Source: Acanthococcus lagerstroemiae (lineage: Eukaryota > Arthropoda > Insecta > Hemiptera > Eriococcidae). Taken from it: a stretch of DNA of 64,000 bases. Below the pieces are notes generated by a model. It searched no databases. It was not told where the DNA came from and was given only the letters and a program-made list of their open reading frames with translations. Below are positions 52,881 through 62,729 of the stretch, in pieces. The stretch lies in the NCBI GenBank assembly GCA_031841125.1, contig CM063113.1:57095211-57159210 (forward strand), read 5' to 3'. Made by a program: the position numbers and the translations under genes. Positions within the stretch are counted from its first letter, which is position 1. Every line of letters begins with the position of its first letter.

Positions 52881-55861
52881 ATTTTTGTGGAAAATCTTTA
52901 TACGACCCTGGGTCAAACTCTTCTGCAATTACGCTGGATACTCTTAAAAAAATTAAAAATTCCACATACCTCAAAAAGCCGGGCAGGTTCAGTACTATGA
53001 GCGGGACAGGGCAGTTATTAGGTTATACTATTATTACTGTAACAATAGGGAATATTACGCACAAAGTTTTAGTTTCGGTCCTTGATTCGAACTTTCGTCA
53101 TTTTGACTTTGTGTTGGGTCTTGATTTAATTCCGTTATTTAAATTGCGTTTAGACGAAAACCTTAAATTGTCTCAGTCTAATAATGTAAAATTTTTGGCG
53201 CTAGATATCAATACACAAACTTTTAACTTTCTCGATATTGAAAGACTAGATGATAAAATTTCACATTTGCAACTGGATAAAAAAGATAAAGTAAAACAAT
53301 TAATTCTAAGTAATAGTAAAGTTTTTGCTAAACACGCTTTCGACATCGGAAACGTAGTGAACTATGAATGTAAAATTGAATTATCAAGTAATAGGTTTGT
53401 GGCTAAGAAACCTTATCGCTGTACGTACGAAGATCAGAATGAGATTGATCATCAGGTCAGTGAACTTCTTAAATATAATATGATTACCGAAAGTAGGTCA
53501 CCGTTTGCATCACCTGTTACTATGCAGTATAAAAAAGTTGGCTTGGGTCCAGTTAAGAAAAAAACTCGTATGTGCTGCGATTATCGGGTATTGAACAAAA
53601 ATGTAATTCCTGAGAACCAACCGTTTCCTCTAATCGACGAAATTATTACTGAAAGTAGAGGGTGCTCTTGGTACTCTGCGTTCGATATTAACGCGGCCTT
53701 TTGGTCGATCCCGGTTAACCCTGCAGATCAGCCTAAGACTGCATTCATAACCCAGCATGGACAATATCAGTGGCGATATATGCCTTTCGGTTTAAAAACG
53801 GCCCCAGCCACCTTTCAACGCATCTTAAGCGGTATTTTACGTCGTTATAATTTGTCTCATTTTTGCATTAACTACCTTGACGACATTTTAATATTTTCGC
53901 ATTCTTTCGAGGAACATTTAAATCATATTAAATTGTTGTTTAAGGCGATTTATGAAGAAGGATTTCGTTTAAGTTTTAAGAAATGTAAGTTTGCACTTAA
54001 GAACATTGAGTATCTTGGTCATGTTTTAGGTTCAGATTCTGTACAACCTATGAACGATAATCTTGTCGCTATTAATAATTTTCCTGTTCCTGAATCGCGT
54101 CGAAATGTTCGCCAGTTCCTCGGCAAAATTAATTTTTATCGTAAGTTTATCCCACACTCAGTTCAACTTCTCGAACCTTTCCATAATTTGTTACGAAAAA
54201 ATGTCTCGTTCTCTTGGTCCCCTGCTTGCCAAGACTCATTCAATACAGTTAAGCGTCTTCTTACGTCTGCACCCATCCTGGCAATTTTTGATCGCACAAA
54301 ACCTATCTTCATCTATACAGACGCCAGTAGAGTGGGGATAGGGGCTGTTCTAAAACAGAGACAAGATGATGGGAGTGAAAAACCTGTCGCCTTTTTCTCC
54401 AGAAAGCTTTCGGAAGGTCAGCGTAAAAAGAAGGCTATCTATATTGAGGGTTTGGCAATTAAAGAGGCCATACGTTTTTGGAAATATTGGCTGATCGGTC
54501 GTCATTTCACCGTGATTACCGACCATAAGCCCCTTGAGCATCTGAACCTCAAGGCTCGAACTGATGAAGAGTTAGGCGATCTCGCTCATGAGCTTCTTCA
54601 GTTTGACTTTGATGTTCTGTATCGCCCTGGGTCCTTTAATTCTGAAGCGGATTGTCTCTCTCGTAATCCAGTCCTAGACTCTCCTGCCGATGACTCTCCT
54701 GAGTTGCCTATCCTTCGTTCCTTCAATTTTCTCTCCTTGGACGACATTCGACACAGTCAGCGTTCTGTTTCTCGTTTAGACTCTGACACTGTGAAGTCAG
54801 GAGTTTTGTTTCGTACATTTAAAGGAAGATCGTATATTATTATTGATCCAATTTTAGGTGAAAAATTAGCTAATTACGTACATGAAAATTATGGCCACGT
54901 AGGTACAAAGCACGTAATGTTAATACTTCGAAAACACTTCCACTTTCATGGAATGTCCCGTATCATTCAGAAGGTATGTAAACATTGTACCATTTGTATC
55001 GAAAATAAGACTCGTCGTCCTCGTCGCAGCGGTAAGTTAGGTTTCCTGGGACCTGCTACTACCCCTTTCGAAATTATGTCCCTTGACACGGTAGGTGGTT
55101 TTGGTGGCAGTCGTTCTCAAAAAAAATACTTGCACATCCTTGTAGATCATTTCACGCGCTATGCCTTTATCCTATGTTCCAAAGGTCAGTCCTCTCGTGA
55201 GATGATCTCACTAATCGATTCAGTTCACAAGCGTTATCCTATGGGTACGCTTCTGACTGATCAGTATGGAGGGCTCACATCTGACGAGTTCCAATCTTAT
55301 TGTAAGTCTGCAGGGATCTTTCATATGTTTGTAGCTGTCGATTGTGCGTTCTCTAATGGTTTGAATGAAAGACTCGGACAAACTTTAGTGAATCGCATTC
55401 GATGCAAACGTAATGCAAATCCTCAGTCTACCAGGGCATGGTCTACTCTCGCCTATCAATGTGTCTCAGAATATAACAATTCACCGCATAGTGTCACCAC
55501 TTTTCCTCCTTCTTATCTACTCTTTGGTCACTCTTCCAATCTTGTTCCCGATCTTCTTTGTGATCCCCCTAATCTTACCGCTGACCGTGAAACAGCATTA
55601 TGCAATACAATTAAGTCGCATGAATATAATAAAAAATGTTTCGATATCAATAAGACGTCGGAAAATTTTTCCGTTGGAGATATTGTATTCATCGACAACG
55701 GTAACAAATTAAACCGTGAAAAATTAGATAAAGTTCGTATTGGTCCTTTTGTAATATCTCGAAAGTTATCTGATCATGTATTTGAAATTGATTTAAACCG
55801 CTCGGGACCGTTTTCTAAGCGTATATATCATTGTAGTAAGTTACTTCGTAAGTCTTTGTAA
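52838..55861 (+). CDS. pol: Pol: protease, reverse transcriptase, RNase H, integrase
   Basis: 1,007 codons from the slip site. The first listed codon of the open frame, TTG at 52,862, is internal. Numbering from 52,862: protease LYDPGSN (Asp15; DPG replaces the usual D[ST]G), RT with FDINAAFWSIPV, MPFGLKTAPATFQRIL and YLDD (338-341), RNase H with YTDAS (Asp487), YIEGLAI and ITDHKPL. The integrase has an HHCC zinc region (HENYGH near 674, CKHCTIC) and a DDE core: Asp742, Asp800 in TDQYGG and Glu836 in NERLGQ, with D-35-E spacing. A GPF module (KVRIGPFVI) lies near the C-terminus. No chromodomain or envelope follows. The frame is intact. Confidence 0.95.
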   Translation, partial: RVSPPLILLDFACGDFCGKSLYDPGSNSSAITLDTLKKIKNSTYLKKPGRFSTMSGTGQLLGYTIITVTIGNITHKVLVSVLDSNFRHFDFVLGLDLIPLFKLRLDENLKLSQSNNVKFLALDINTQTFNFLDIERLDDKISHLQLDKKDKVKQLILSNSKVFAKHAFDIGNVVNYECKIELSSNRFVAKKPYRCTYEDQNEIDHQVSELLKYNMITESRSPFASPVTMQYKKVGLGPVKKKTRMCCDYRVLNKNVIPENQPFPLIDEIITESRGCSWYSAFDINAAFWSIPVNPADQPKTAFITQHGQYQWRYMPFGLKTAPATFQRILSGILRRYNLSHFCINYLDDILIFSHSFEEHLNHIKLLFKAIYEEGFRLSFKKCKFALKNIEYLGHVLGSDSVQPMNDNLVAINNFPVPESRRNVRQFLGKINFYRKFIPHSVQLLEPFHNLLRKNVSFSWSPACQDSFNTVKRLLTSAPILAIFDRTKPIFIYTDASRVGIGAVLKQRQDDGSEKPVAFFSRKLSEGQRKKKAIYIEGLAIKEAIRFWKYWLIGRHFTVITDHKPLEHLNLKARTDEELGDLAHELLQFDFDVLYRPGSFNSEADCLSRNPVLDSPADDSPELPILRSFNFLSLDDIRHSQRSVSRLDSDTVKSGVLFRTFKGRSYIIIDPILGEKLANYVHENYGHVGTKHVMLILRKHFHFHGMSRIIQKVCKHCTICIENKTRRPRRSGKLGFLGPATTPFEIMSLDTVGGFGGSRSQKKYLHILVDHFTRYAFILCSKGQSSREMISLIDSVHKRYPMGTLLTDQYGGLTSDEFQSYCKSAGIFHMFVAVDCAFSNGLNERLGQTLVNRIRCKRNANPQSTRAWSTLAYQCVSEYNNSPHSVTTFPPSYLLFGHSSNLVPDLLCDPPNLTADRETALCNTIKSHEYNKKCFDINKTSENFSVGDIVFIDNGNKLNREKLDKVRIGPFVISRKLSDHVFEIDLNRSGPFSKRIYHCSKLLRKSL

Positions 55862-55889
55862 TTGTGTCATTCCAAACTGATTTTTGTTT

Positions 55890-55975
55890 TCTCTTCTCTC
55901 TTCTTTCTTTCTTTCTTTCTTTACTTTCTTTCTTTACTTTCTTTCTTTACTTCTTTCTTTCTCTCTCTTTCCTGC
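55890..55975 (+). repeat. (CTTT)n microsatellite in the 3' UTR of the LTR element
   Basis: Runs of CTTTCTTTCTTTACTTTCTT between the pol stop and the polypurine tract. It is strictly pyrimidine-rich. Confidence 0.9.
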
Positions 55976-55986
55976 TCTTAAACGAG

Positions 55987-55999
55987 TGGGGAAGGGGGA
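55987..55999 (+). promoter_or_regulatory. Polypurine tract
   Basis: Purines of the form GGGGAAGGGGGA end directly at the 3' LTR (TGTAAG at 56,000), as required for plus-strand priming. Confidence 0.9.
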
Positions 56000-56289
56000 T
56001 GTAAGATTCATTTACTCGCTATTATTCTTATCTCCCTCTGAATCTTGTTCTTTCCCATTTATCGTTTATTCGCTCTCTATTACCTGATTAATCTTGTCAT
56101 ATCTAAACGCTTTTTCCTTGATACACTTTCGTTTCATAATTCAGTGTGCTCTCTGTCGCTCTGTTGACCGTTCGTTTTTCTCACTCAGAAACGACTTGTT
56201 TTTGGAATTAGCTGTTAATTTACAAATAAAGCTCATTCCTTCAGTCGTTTCGCCTTTATTGATCGCTCGTCGCACTCAGAAATATTATA
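56000..56289 (+). repeat. 3' LTR (290 bp)
   Basis: Identical by eye to 51,198-51,487, which implies recent insertion. The flank continues TATG (or TATATG from 56,288), matching the sequence before the 5' LTR. Confidence 0.95.
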
Positions 56290-56299
56290 TATGTATCTC

Positions 56300-57745
56300 A
56301 GTTCCCGCAATATTCTTTTTAAAGCCCCCCGTCCTTCAGGATCTAATAGGTCTCTGCTTTGGTGCGTTCTGATAAGTTCATTGCAATACATCAATCCTTT
56401 CACTATAGGAGAATTTTTATGAGTTTCCGTTCTGGAAGGTGGGAGGTTAAAAACGTTGAGGGAGCGACTGGCAGGTCGAGGAATACTGATTTGTACAAAC
56501 ATTTTGCCCAATAAGTGTGAATCCTGTATATGGGAGATTAGGATGTCATTTATAAACAAAATTAAGGCTGCCTTCCGTCGAGTTTCCAAAGACTGGAGTT
56601 GGTAGCCCTCAAGCAACTCCTTATAAGTCAGATCACTAGAATAATACTGAGATTGTTTTCTATTATATGTATCGTAAAAATTTTTCTTGAATTTTTTCAG
56701 TTTGTTGGTTGAGTTTTTTAAATTTAAAATGCCAAATGGTGGATCCGAATTCTAGTCAAGACCTTACTGCCGAGGAATATAGAATTAATATCGTATCAAT
56801 TAAAAATAATGAGTGGGCATTTCTGCCAAGAAACCCGAGTATGGATATTGGAGATTTTATTAGAGGGCTGGAAATGTAATCGATCAAAATCGATTAAAAT
56901 CGATTTCGAGCCACCTTATCGATTATCGATTTTGACTTGCCGTTAACGATGAAAATCGATTTTTTCCATTTTTCACATTTTTCTTCTTTTTTTTGAGGTT
57001 TTGCTTCAGGTTTCACGTACACGGCATGTTGTACTCTAGTCTGTTCCAGATCAGAGTATCAAAATAGGGCTGGGAATGTAATCAATCAAAATCGATTTTA
57101 ATCGATTTCGAGGCCCAAAAAATAGAAAAATTATCGATTTTTCCACCTCTATTTTATTACATGGTTGAAGTGAAGAATAAATGACAATTTAGAGTCAAGA
57201 ATGACACCCAGGTCCCTAATTTCCAATTTGCTTTCCAATGGATGTCCTCCTATGGTATATCGCAAAGCTATGGAGTTTTTGTTTTTTAGTAAAGGTTATT
57301 TGGCAACATTTTTTTTCTCTTCAAATTTAGAGGTAGGTTAATTTCTTTACACCAAGCAGCGAGGATGTTGAGGTCATCGTGGAGCTTAATGGAGTCAGCA
57401 CTATCTTCGATTAATTTATAAAGCTGTCGTCAACATAAAGAAGGACGTGGCAGTTCCTTAACTTGAAAGAGAGATCATTAATAAATAAATCAAAAAGGAG
57501 TGGACGGAGATGAGACCTCTGCGGTACCCCTGAAATACTCATATATGATTTGGAAATTGCTCCTCTGAAGTGTACGTTCTGTACTCTATTCAGAAGGTAT
57601 GTCCTCAATAGCGATATTAACTCACAAGAGCAGCCAAGAGATTGCCGTTTTATTAAAAGAATGTTGTAGTCTACCTTGTCAAATGCCTTTTGAAAGTCTG
57701 TATAAATGACATCAGTCAGGTACCCACCATCAAAGTTATTTGCTG
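56300..57745 (-). pseudogene. CR1/Jockey-like LINE: RT and C-terminus, decayed
   Basis: On the minus strand, YTDFQKAFDKVDYNILL (57,700-57,650; first catalytic Asp) leads into an intact frame 57,608-57,411. It contains SGVPQRSHLRPLLFDLFIND and LLYVDDSFIN (YADD variant YVDD). After an insert of ATCGATTTT-rich repeat (56,870-57,155), the C-terminal block RRKAALILFINDILISHIQD and PRPASRSLNVFNLPPSRT is at 56,585-56,440. Stops and frameshifts are present. The LTR element ends at its downstream edge. Confidence 0.85.
56870..57155. repeat. ATCGATTTT-rich palindromic repeats inside the LINE
   Basis: GGGCTGGAAATGTAATCGAT at 56,863-56,882 and GGGCTGGGAATGTAATCAAT at about 57,067 each begin a tract of AATCGATT-type palindromes (CAAAATCGATTAAAATCGAT, ATCGATTTCGAG). 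Two diverged copies, in the same orientation. Confidence 0.75.
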
Positions 57746-59990
57746 TTGAGTCGGTCTGAATCCCTACAGAATTTCGCAGTCGATCTTTTCACAAAATTCC
57801 CTGACTTTGAGGTGAAAAATGCTGAGAATTTCAAAATTCCCTGATTTTTGTATGTTTTCTAGGTTTTCCAGAGAATGGACACCCTGCTTTTAGTCCATTT
57901 TGCCCATTAGCCAGTGCTTTATGCCTTTCTTGCTCGATCCGCTTTCTAATATTTCTTTCACCATTCGATCGTACACCCGTATATCCCTTTTAGCCCCCCT
58001 CCCATTATCACAATTTAATTAAAAAATTAGGAATTCAACTTGATTAAGAAATACAAAATCTCATACAAATACATGATTTTCAACTTGTATTTTACAAAAA
58101 TGTTTCACTGCTGTATTTTTGTGGGCACTCCTATCAAACTGGGGAACTGGGTGGATTATTCTCCAAAACGGGGAACTCAAGAGATCGGTAGACACCCTTA
58201 ACCTAGGCAAACAACAGACCCCTGAAAAGGTCGGAGTCCCCATGACCCGAACTTACAATCCGTATCCCAGTCACTCGTAAACGCCCTCATCAATAGGTGG
58301 TCTTCGGATCTGGTAACCCCTGCGTCAAAATATACACGAAATCGAAGAAGGCGTGAACCCGGAATACTTTCAAACATGGCAATGTAATCCAACATCGAGC
58401 AGCATTTTATAATGCTCTAATTCGTTTTAATATCGCCGTTAAACGTCACTTACGATAATTTGTTAAAAGACTTTTACGCTTCCAGCTCTTCTTCTTTCCA
58501 TCGGTGGCTCTAAAACAATTATTATTAAAAAAGAGAGGAGAGTAAAAGAAAGAAAAAGAAGGAAAAAAAACTCGTTCAACGTCGTTAACGGTTGCGTTTT
58601 AATCGAACAAAGCCTCGTCGTATTTACGATCGTATTAAGTCAATTTTTATTTAAAACGTTTAATGAAAACACGTCACCGGTCGAATGGACTCGGCCGTAT
58701 ATCGAAACCGGACACGGTAGACCAGTTTTCAATAACATTAAAAAAAAAAATTATTCTTTTGTCGGGAAATTAAAGCTTAAAGCTTAGCAGGTATTAACTC
58801 GATATTGTAAATATTTTTTCTTCGCCGGTTAAACAAACCATAAATTCGGGGGTTTTCGGGAGTATCGTTGGCAATAAAATCCTCACGAAATCTGAATCGT
58901 ACTTTATAGCTGTTTTTTCACTGCTTTTTTTTTTTTTTTTTGTTAGTCTTCTCTCTTCGGAATATATTTGAAAATCGTATATACGTTTAGCGCGTCTCCA
59001 CGCCGCCCTCTATTCATACACACCCGTCTCACACTCGCTGTATCAGACGAAGAGGCCGACTTAAGTAACCCCTTTTCGGGTGTAATAACAACCATCGCGG
59101 CAATAACTTCACCTGATTTACGAGTTTTCCTCGTTTCTTCCTTATTTTTTCAGTCTTCTTTTTCTATTTTTTTTTGTCTTTCGTCTTTCGCAGTTTTCGT
59201 TTCGAGTCGAAGAAAGCAAAACCGCGCGCCAAACGTTACAACGTTTCGCTGGAATTCCGAATTTAAAAGGCGATATTTGAAATTGCGTGTTCTTATCAGA
59301 ATTTACAAAGCACTCAATTTCGTTAACGGGTGTCGAAAAAGTATACGACCGCGCAATCGACGTGAATTTTCCGAGAGCTGAAGGGGGAACTGAATGCACA
59401 ACCGATACCGAGGGAGCATGATGTTCGCTACAGGGGCAAAAGATACTATAAAGTATCTTTTCAACTGACAAGAAGGGGTAGATAGTAGTTGTAAGTAAGT
59501 GGTAACTAGATGTAAAATGCGAAAGGTACGACTCTGTGATGGGATGTCCAGTGAATTCTTCGCTGGTAAATTCTACCCCTAAAAAATTCTTCGCGCGAAA
59601 ATTCTTCAACTACTGAAAACAGGAGTCTTTGCAGTGTAGCATGATAAATTGATGAGCCGATTTTTTCGTATTAAGAGTCTCGAGCTAGGAGATAGGGACT
59701 AGAAGGATCGATGGTTTTCGAGTATCACGATGCAGGCAGTCCGACATTTTCGACATTTATTTAGAATCCGAACTGTATGGTCAGTGGCGTATTTAGGGGG
59801 GGGGGGGTCCGGGTTCACCCCCAAGGCCAAGAAAGCTCTAAAAATATCAAAAATATGCTCATTCAACACGTTTTTTTAAATCTTTCTTTCTTTCTTAGGA
59901 ATACCCTCAAAATAAAAAGTTAACCCCCCTCCCCATGATGTCATCCTAGATACGTTATTGTGCACGGTGACGTTTTTAATGGAAAACGAT
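57746..59990. other. Non-coding DNA; CpG-containing tract 58,560-59,370
   Basis: No transposon blocks. An A/T-rich start, then a CpG-containing segment with open frames that have no recognisable domain. At 59,780-59,820, CAGTGGCGTATTTAGG followed by a G-run is a repeat end of the AGTGGCGTA type. Confidence 0.4.
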
Positions 59991-59999
59991 TTCTCGATA

Positions 60000-60965
60000 C
60001 ACATTAGAACATATGGGTATATTGTGGATAGACTTTCAGCCTGTACAAATCGGCCCACAGCCGAGATGGTTGAACGTAACGGTGATTGAGAGGCCAGTAG
60101 TCACATGCTCGAGCCGGAACAGTCACCGAGACGCCGTACAGAGCCATACCAAAATCTCTCATTATATTAAAAACCAAAACTCCTCCTCCCCCCTCCTCCT
60201 GAAAAAAACCTCCAAGGAGCCTGATATCTATATCCCGGCCTTCGTCTAAGACATAACCGACATAATAAGACAAAAAGACATCTCTCTATCTATATATTAC
60301 AAACCAAAATTCCTTCTCCCCCTTTCCCCTTCCCCCTCCTGAAAAAAACTCCGAGTCTGATATCTAAATCCCAGCCTTCGTCCCTACCACCTCCGGCTAC
60401 TTTCAAGGACATAAGTTTTAAGACATAACGGACATAATAAGACATAAAAGGACATATCTCTTCTCTCTACATATTAAAAACCAAAACTCCTCCCCCTCAA
60501 AAAACGCACAGCGGGTTGCCTATCTAAAAATCAGAAAAATTGCAGGGGCAGATCAGCTACTTTCAAGGACATAATCTGTTCTAACATAAAAGATCTCCAA
60601 GTTTTAAAACATAACCGACATAATAGTTTTAAGACATAACCGACATAATAAAACATAAAAAGTCCCATAATGACATAATACCCACTGCGGGTTGCCTACC
60701 CTGCCCCTTAATTGCTTATTTCTCCAGGGGTAGCCTACCCTTGAGAGGGGCTTCACGGTGAGGGAGGGCCCCATCGATTCCGGGAGAAAAAAAAAACACT
60801 GCGGATTGCCTACCCTGCTCCTTAACTGTTAATTTCTTCAGCACTGCGGGTAGCCTACCTACAAATCAGAAAAATTGCAGGGGCAGGTCAGCTTCTTTCA
60901 AGGACATAATCTGTTCTAACATAAGAGATCTCCAAGTTTTAAGATATAATCGACATAAAAATACA
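60000..60965 (-). repeat. Cluster of GACATAA and GGGTTGCCTA repeat modules
   Basis: Several copies of CTTTCAAGGACATAA, CTGTTCTAACATAA, AGATCTCCAAGTTTTAA and GACATAACCGACATAA occur. ATTAAAAACCAAAACTCCTCC appears at 60,155, 60,290 (variant) and 60,470. CACTGCGGGTTGCCTACC occurs near 60,688 and 60,805, and GGGGTAGCCTACC near 60,725 and 60,850. Inverted counterparts are at 44.77, 46.13 and 46.17-46.38 kb, in the other copy of the same repeat family. Confidence 0.75.
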
Positions 60966-60967
60966 TA

Positions 60968-61640
60968 TCTTTCCATACACTAAAAAAAGTGCTCCAGAAT
61001 GTAGAGGAGATCCACGAGGGGCGTGGTCTCAAGAGGGAGATAAAGGCCCTGGGTGGCGGGGGTAATGGTGAGTAAGAGGTCCTGGTGGAGGAGGAAGTCC
61101 TGGGTGAAAGAGGGACCAGGGAGGGAAATGAAAGCCGTGGTGCGGGAGGGGCGGGCGGTGGGGATCTGAAAGGGATGGGTGGTTATGGTGATGGGAGCTC
61201 CTGAGTGGAGGACCAAGGGATCATCGAGGGAGTTGGGATGAGGAGGCCGCAGAGAAGGAGCAGTAGAAGGGGAAGGTTGTAGCGAAGGATTAAGGCCGCA
61301 ATTGGGGAGGACGTAGTGATGGGTGAAGAGGTCTTGGTGGGGGCGTGTTATGTTAACAGAAATTAAGCACATAGTGGTGTGGAGGTGGTCAATGGGGGAG
61401 GGCACTCCGGGTGGAAGAGGGTGATGGGGGAGACTATGTGGAGGACTGGGTGATAATCGGAGGGATGGACAGAGGGTGCAATGTAGGAGAGAAGCTATGG
61501 ATGGAGAAAGTCATGGAGCTAGGGAGAGGGTAATGTGAAGAGATTAAGGCCCAGGTGGTGGAGGTTGGTTGTGGTGGTCGATGATTGTAGAGGTGAGGAA
61601 AAAGTCCAAGGGAGAGGGACGTGTTCGCAAGGGGGGATAC
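60968..61640 (-). repeat. CT-rich repeat family, copy 2
   Basis: The reverse complement is about 90% identical by eye to 45,430-46,110, with matching landmarks such as CACCCGGAGTGCCCTCCCCC and CTCCCCAATTGCGGCCTTAA. The minus-strand frame 61,405-60,980 has the same Pro/Ser/Thr-rich, probably non-functional character. Confidence 0.85.
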
Positions 61641-62515
61641 TGGTCTTAATTCGAGACATTAGTAAGGCCCACATCTCAAAATTTGAATTTTTCTTGGGAG
61701 AGAAGGGACTCCCTGTAGTTTTGTATTTCGGTTTCATATTCGATCTGTCGTATGCTTTTGGATATTTTCGTTTCCAGTCATCGATGCTGGGTTTGTTTGA
61801 ATTATTCTAAATTTTAGGGGAGAGAGGACCCGATTTCATAATTCATACAGTCGTTTATAATATTTATTGTTGATTCTGAGCCCATATTTTGGAGGGCATC
61901 TATCATTTATTTTTGATCGCGTACGAAAGACGTATCGCGAAGTAAGAGCCACTGGCTCCTTGTTTATTTACAAAACCGTCGAGTATCTCCATTGTGCCCA
62001 GTTCCATTTTTATCATTTTCTATTTTTATTATTTTCTCTCCTATTATGATTTATTTTCAATTTTATCAATTTAGAATACACGTATTTTGTGCTGTTTGAC
62101 GTGATCTCATAATTTCAGTGAGGTGAATTTGAAACAACTTTATCTTTCTAGTTTATTTATCAAAAGTGCATGGACGTCCCACCATGCTAAGTGTTTGATT
62201 AATGGTACGTGGCATCCCTGGACTCTTTTTCTAAATTAATTTTCCCTTTGGTGGACCTCTTTTCATTCAGGGACATGAAGAGTGGGTTCCCAAGTAGTTA
62301 CGTCCCTTCTGTTGGCTCAGGTCTTTCAGCCCTACTTCGTTAATGAAGTACACTGGGGACAGGGGTCATCGTGGACTCGCCCAGACTCCCGTGGGGCTTG
62401 GTGGTAGTCTGCGGTTAAACATCTATGAGTATGGTGATAGTAGGCTGAACGTTCGTTATTACGAGTTATTAGCCACCTCAGTCGGCAATCTACTATCGGC
62501 AATTTCCTACAGGTG
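61641..62515. other. Non-coding segment, no gene recognised
   Basis: A potential splice-donor-like CAG/GTGAGA at 62,511 is the only signal noted. No exon-like coding supports it. Confidence 0.35.
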
Positions 62516-62519
62516 AGAT

Positions 62520-62725
62520 CCCTGGGAGAAGTTTATTTTTCCAGGGTTCTTATTCCGAAATTTGGGCGGGACATCTGGCTTTCGGAAAATCTTGCTACAC
62601 CACTTTTCTGTTTGGGAAGAAAGCTTTGGGAAAATAGTTTTCGAGAACCAGTTGTTCGTGAAAAACGTTTTCGGAACAAAGATCATTTGGGAAAGTAGTA
62701 TTGGGAAATTGGCGGGGAACGGTAC
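62520..62725. repeat. Degenerate TTTGGGAAA motif cluster
   Basis: Variants of TTTGGGAAA/TTTCGGAAA occur at about 62,559, 62,580, 62,612, 62,627, 62,667 and 62,685, without strict period. It may be a decayed minisatellite. Confidence 0.4.
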
Positions 62726-62729
62726 ACGC

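Larger units (their letters stand above)
51198..56289 (+). mobile_element. Full-length Ty3/gypsy-type LTR retrotransposon, young
   Basis: About 5.1 kb with identical 290-bp LTRs, a self-complementary primer site, gag, a -1 frameshift signal, pol (protease-RT-RNase H-integrase), a polypurine tract and flanking TATG/TATATG duplications. Domain order RT-RNase H-integrase puts it in Ty3/gypsy (Metaviridae-like). There is no envelope ORF and no chromodomain seen. Pol is intact; gag has one extra frame change. It sits between a MITE fragment (left) and a minus-strand LINE (right). Confidence 0.95.

Noticed and set aside
56094..56372. 92-codon frame identical at its start to the frame at 51,292
   Set aside because: Both lie in the LTRs of the gypsy element. 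The identity reflects the duplicated LTR and is not a gene family.
62500..62530. Splice donor CAG/GTGAGA as the end of an exon
   Set aside because: No upstream frame of protein-like character and no acceptor or partner exon could be supported.
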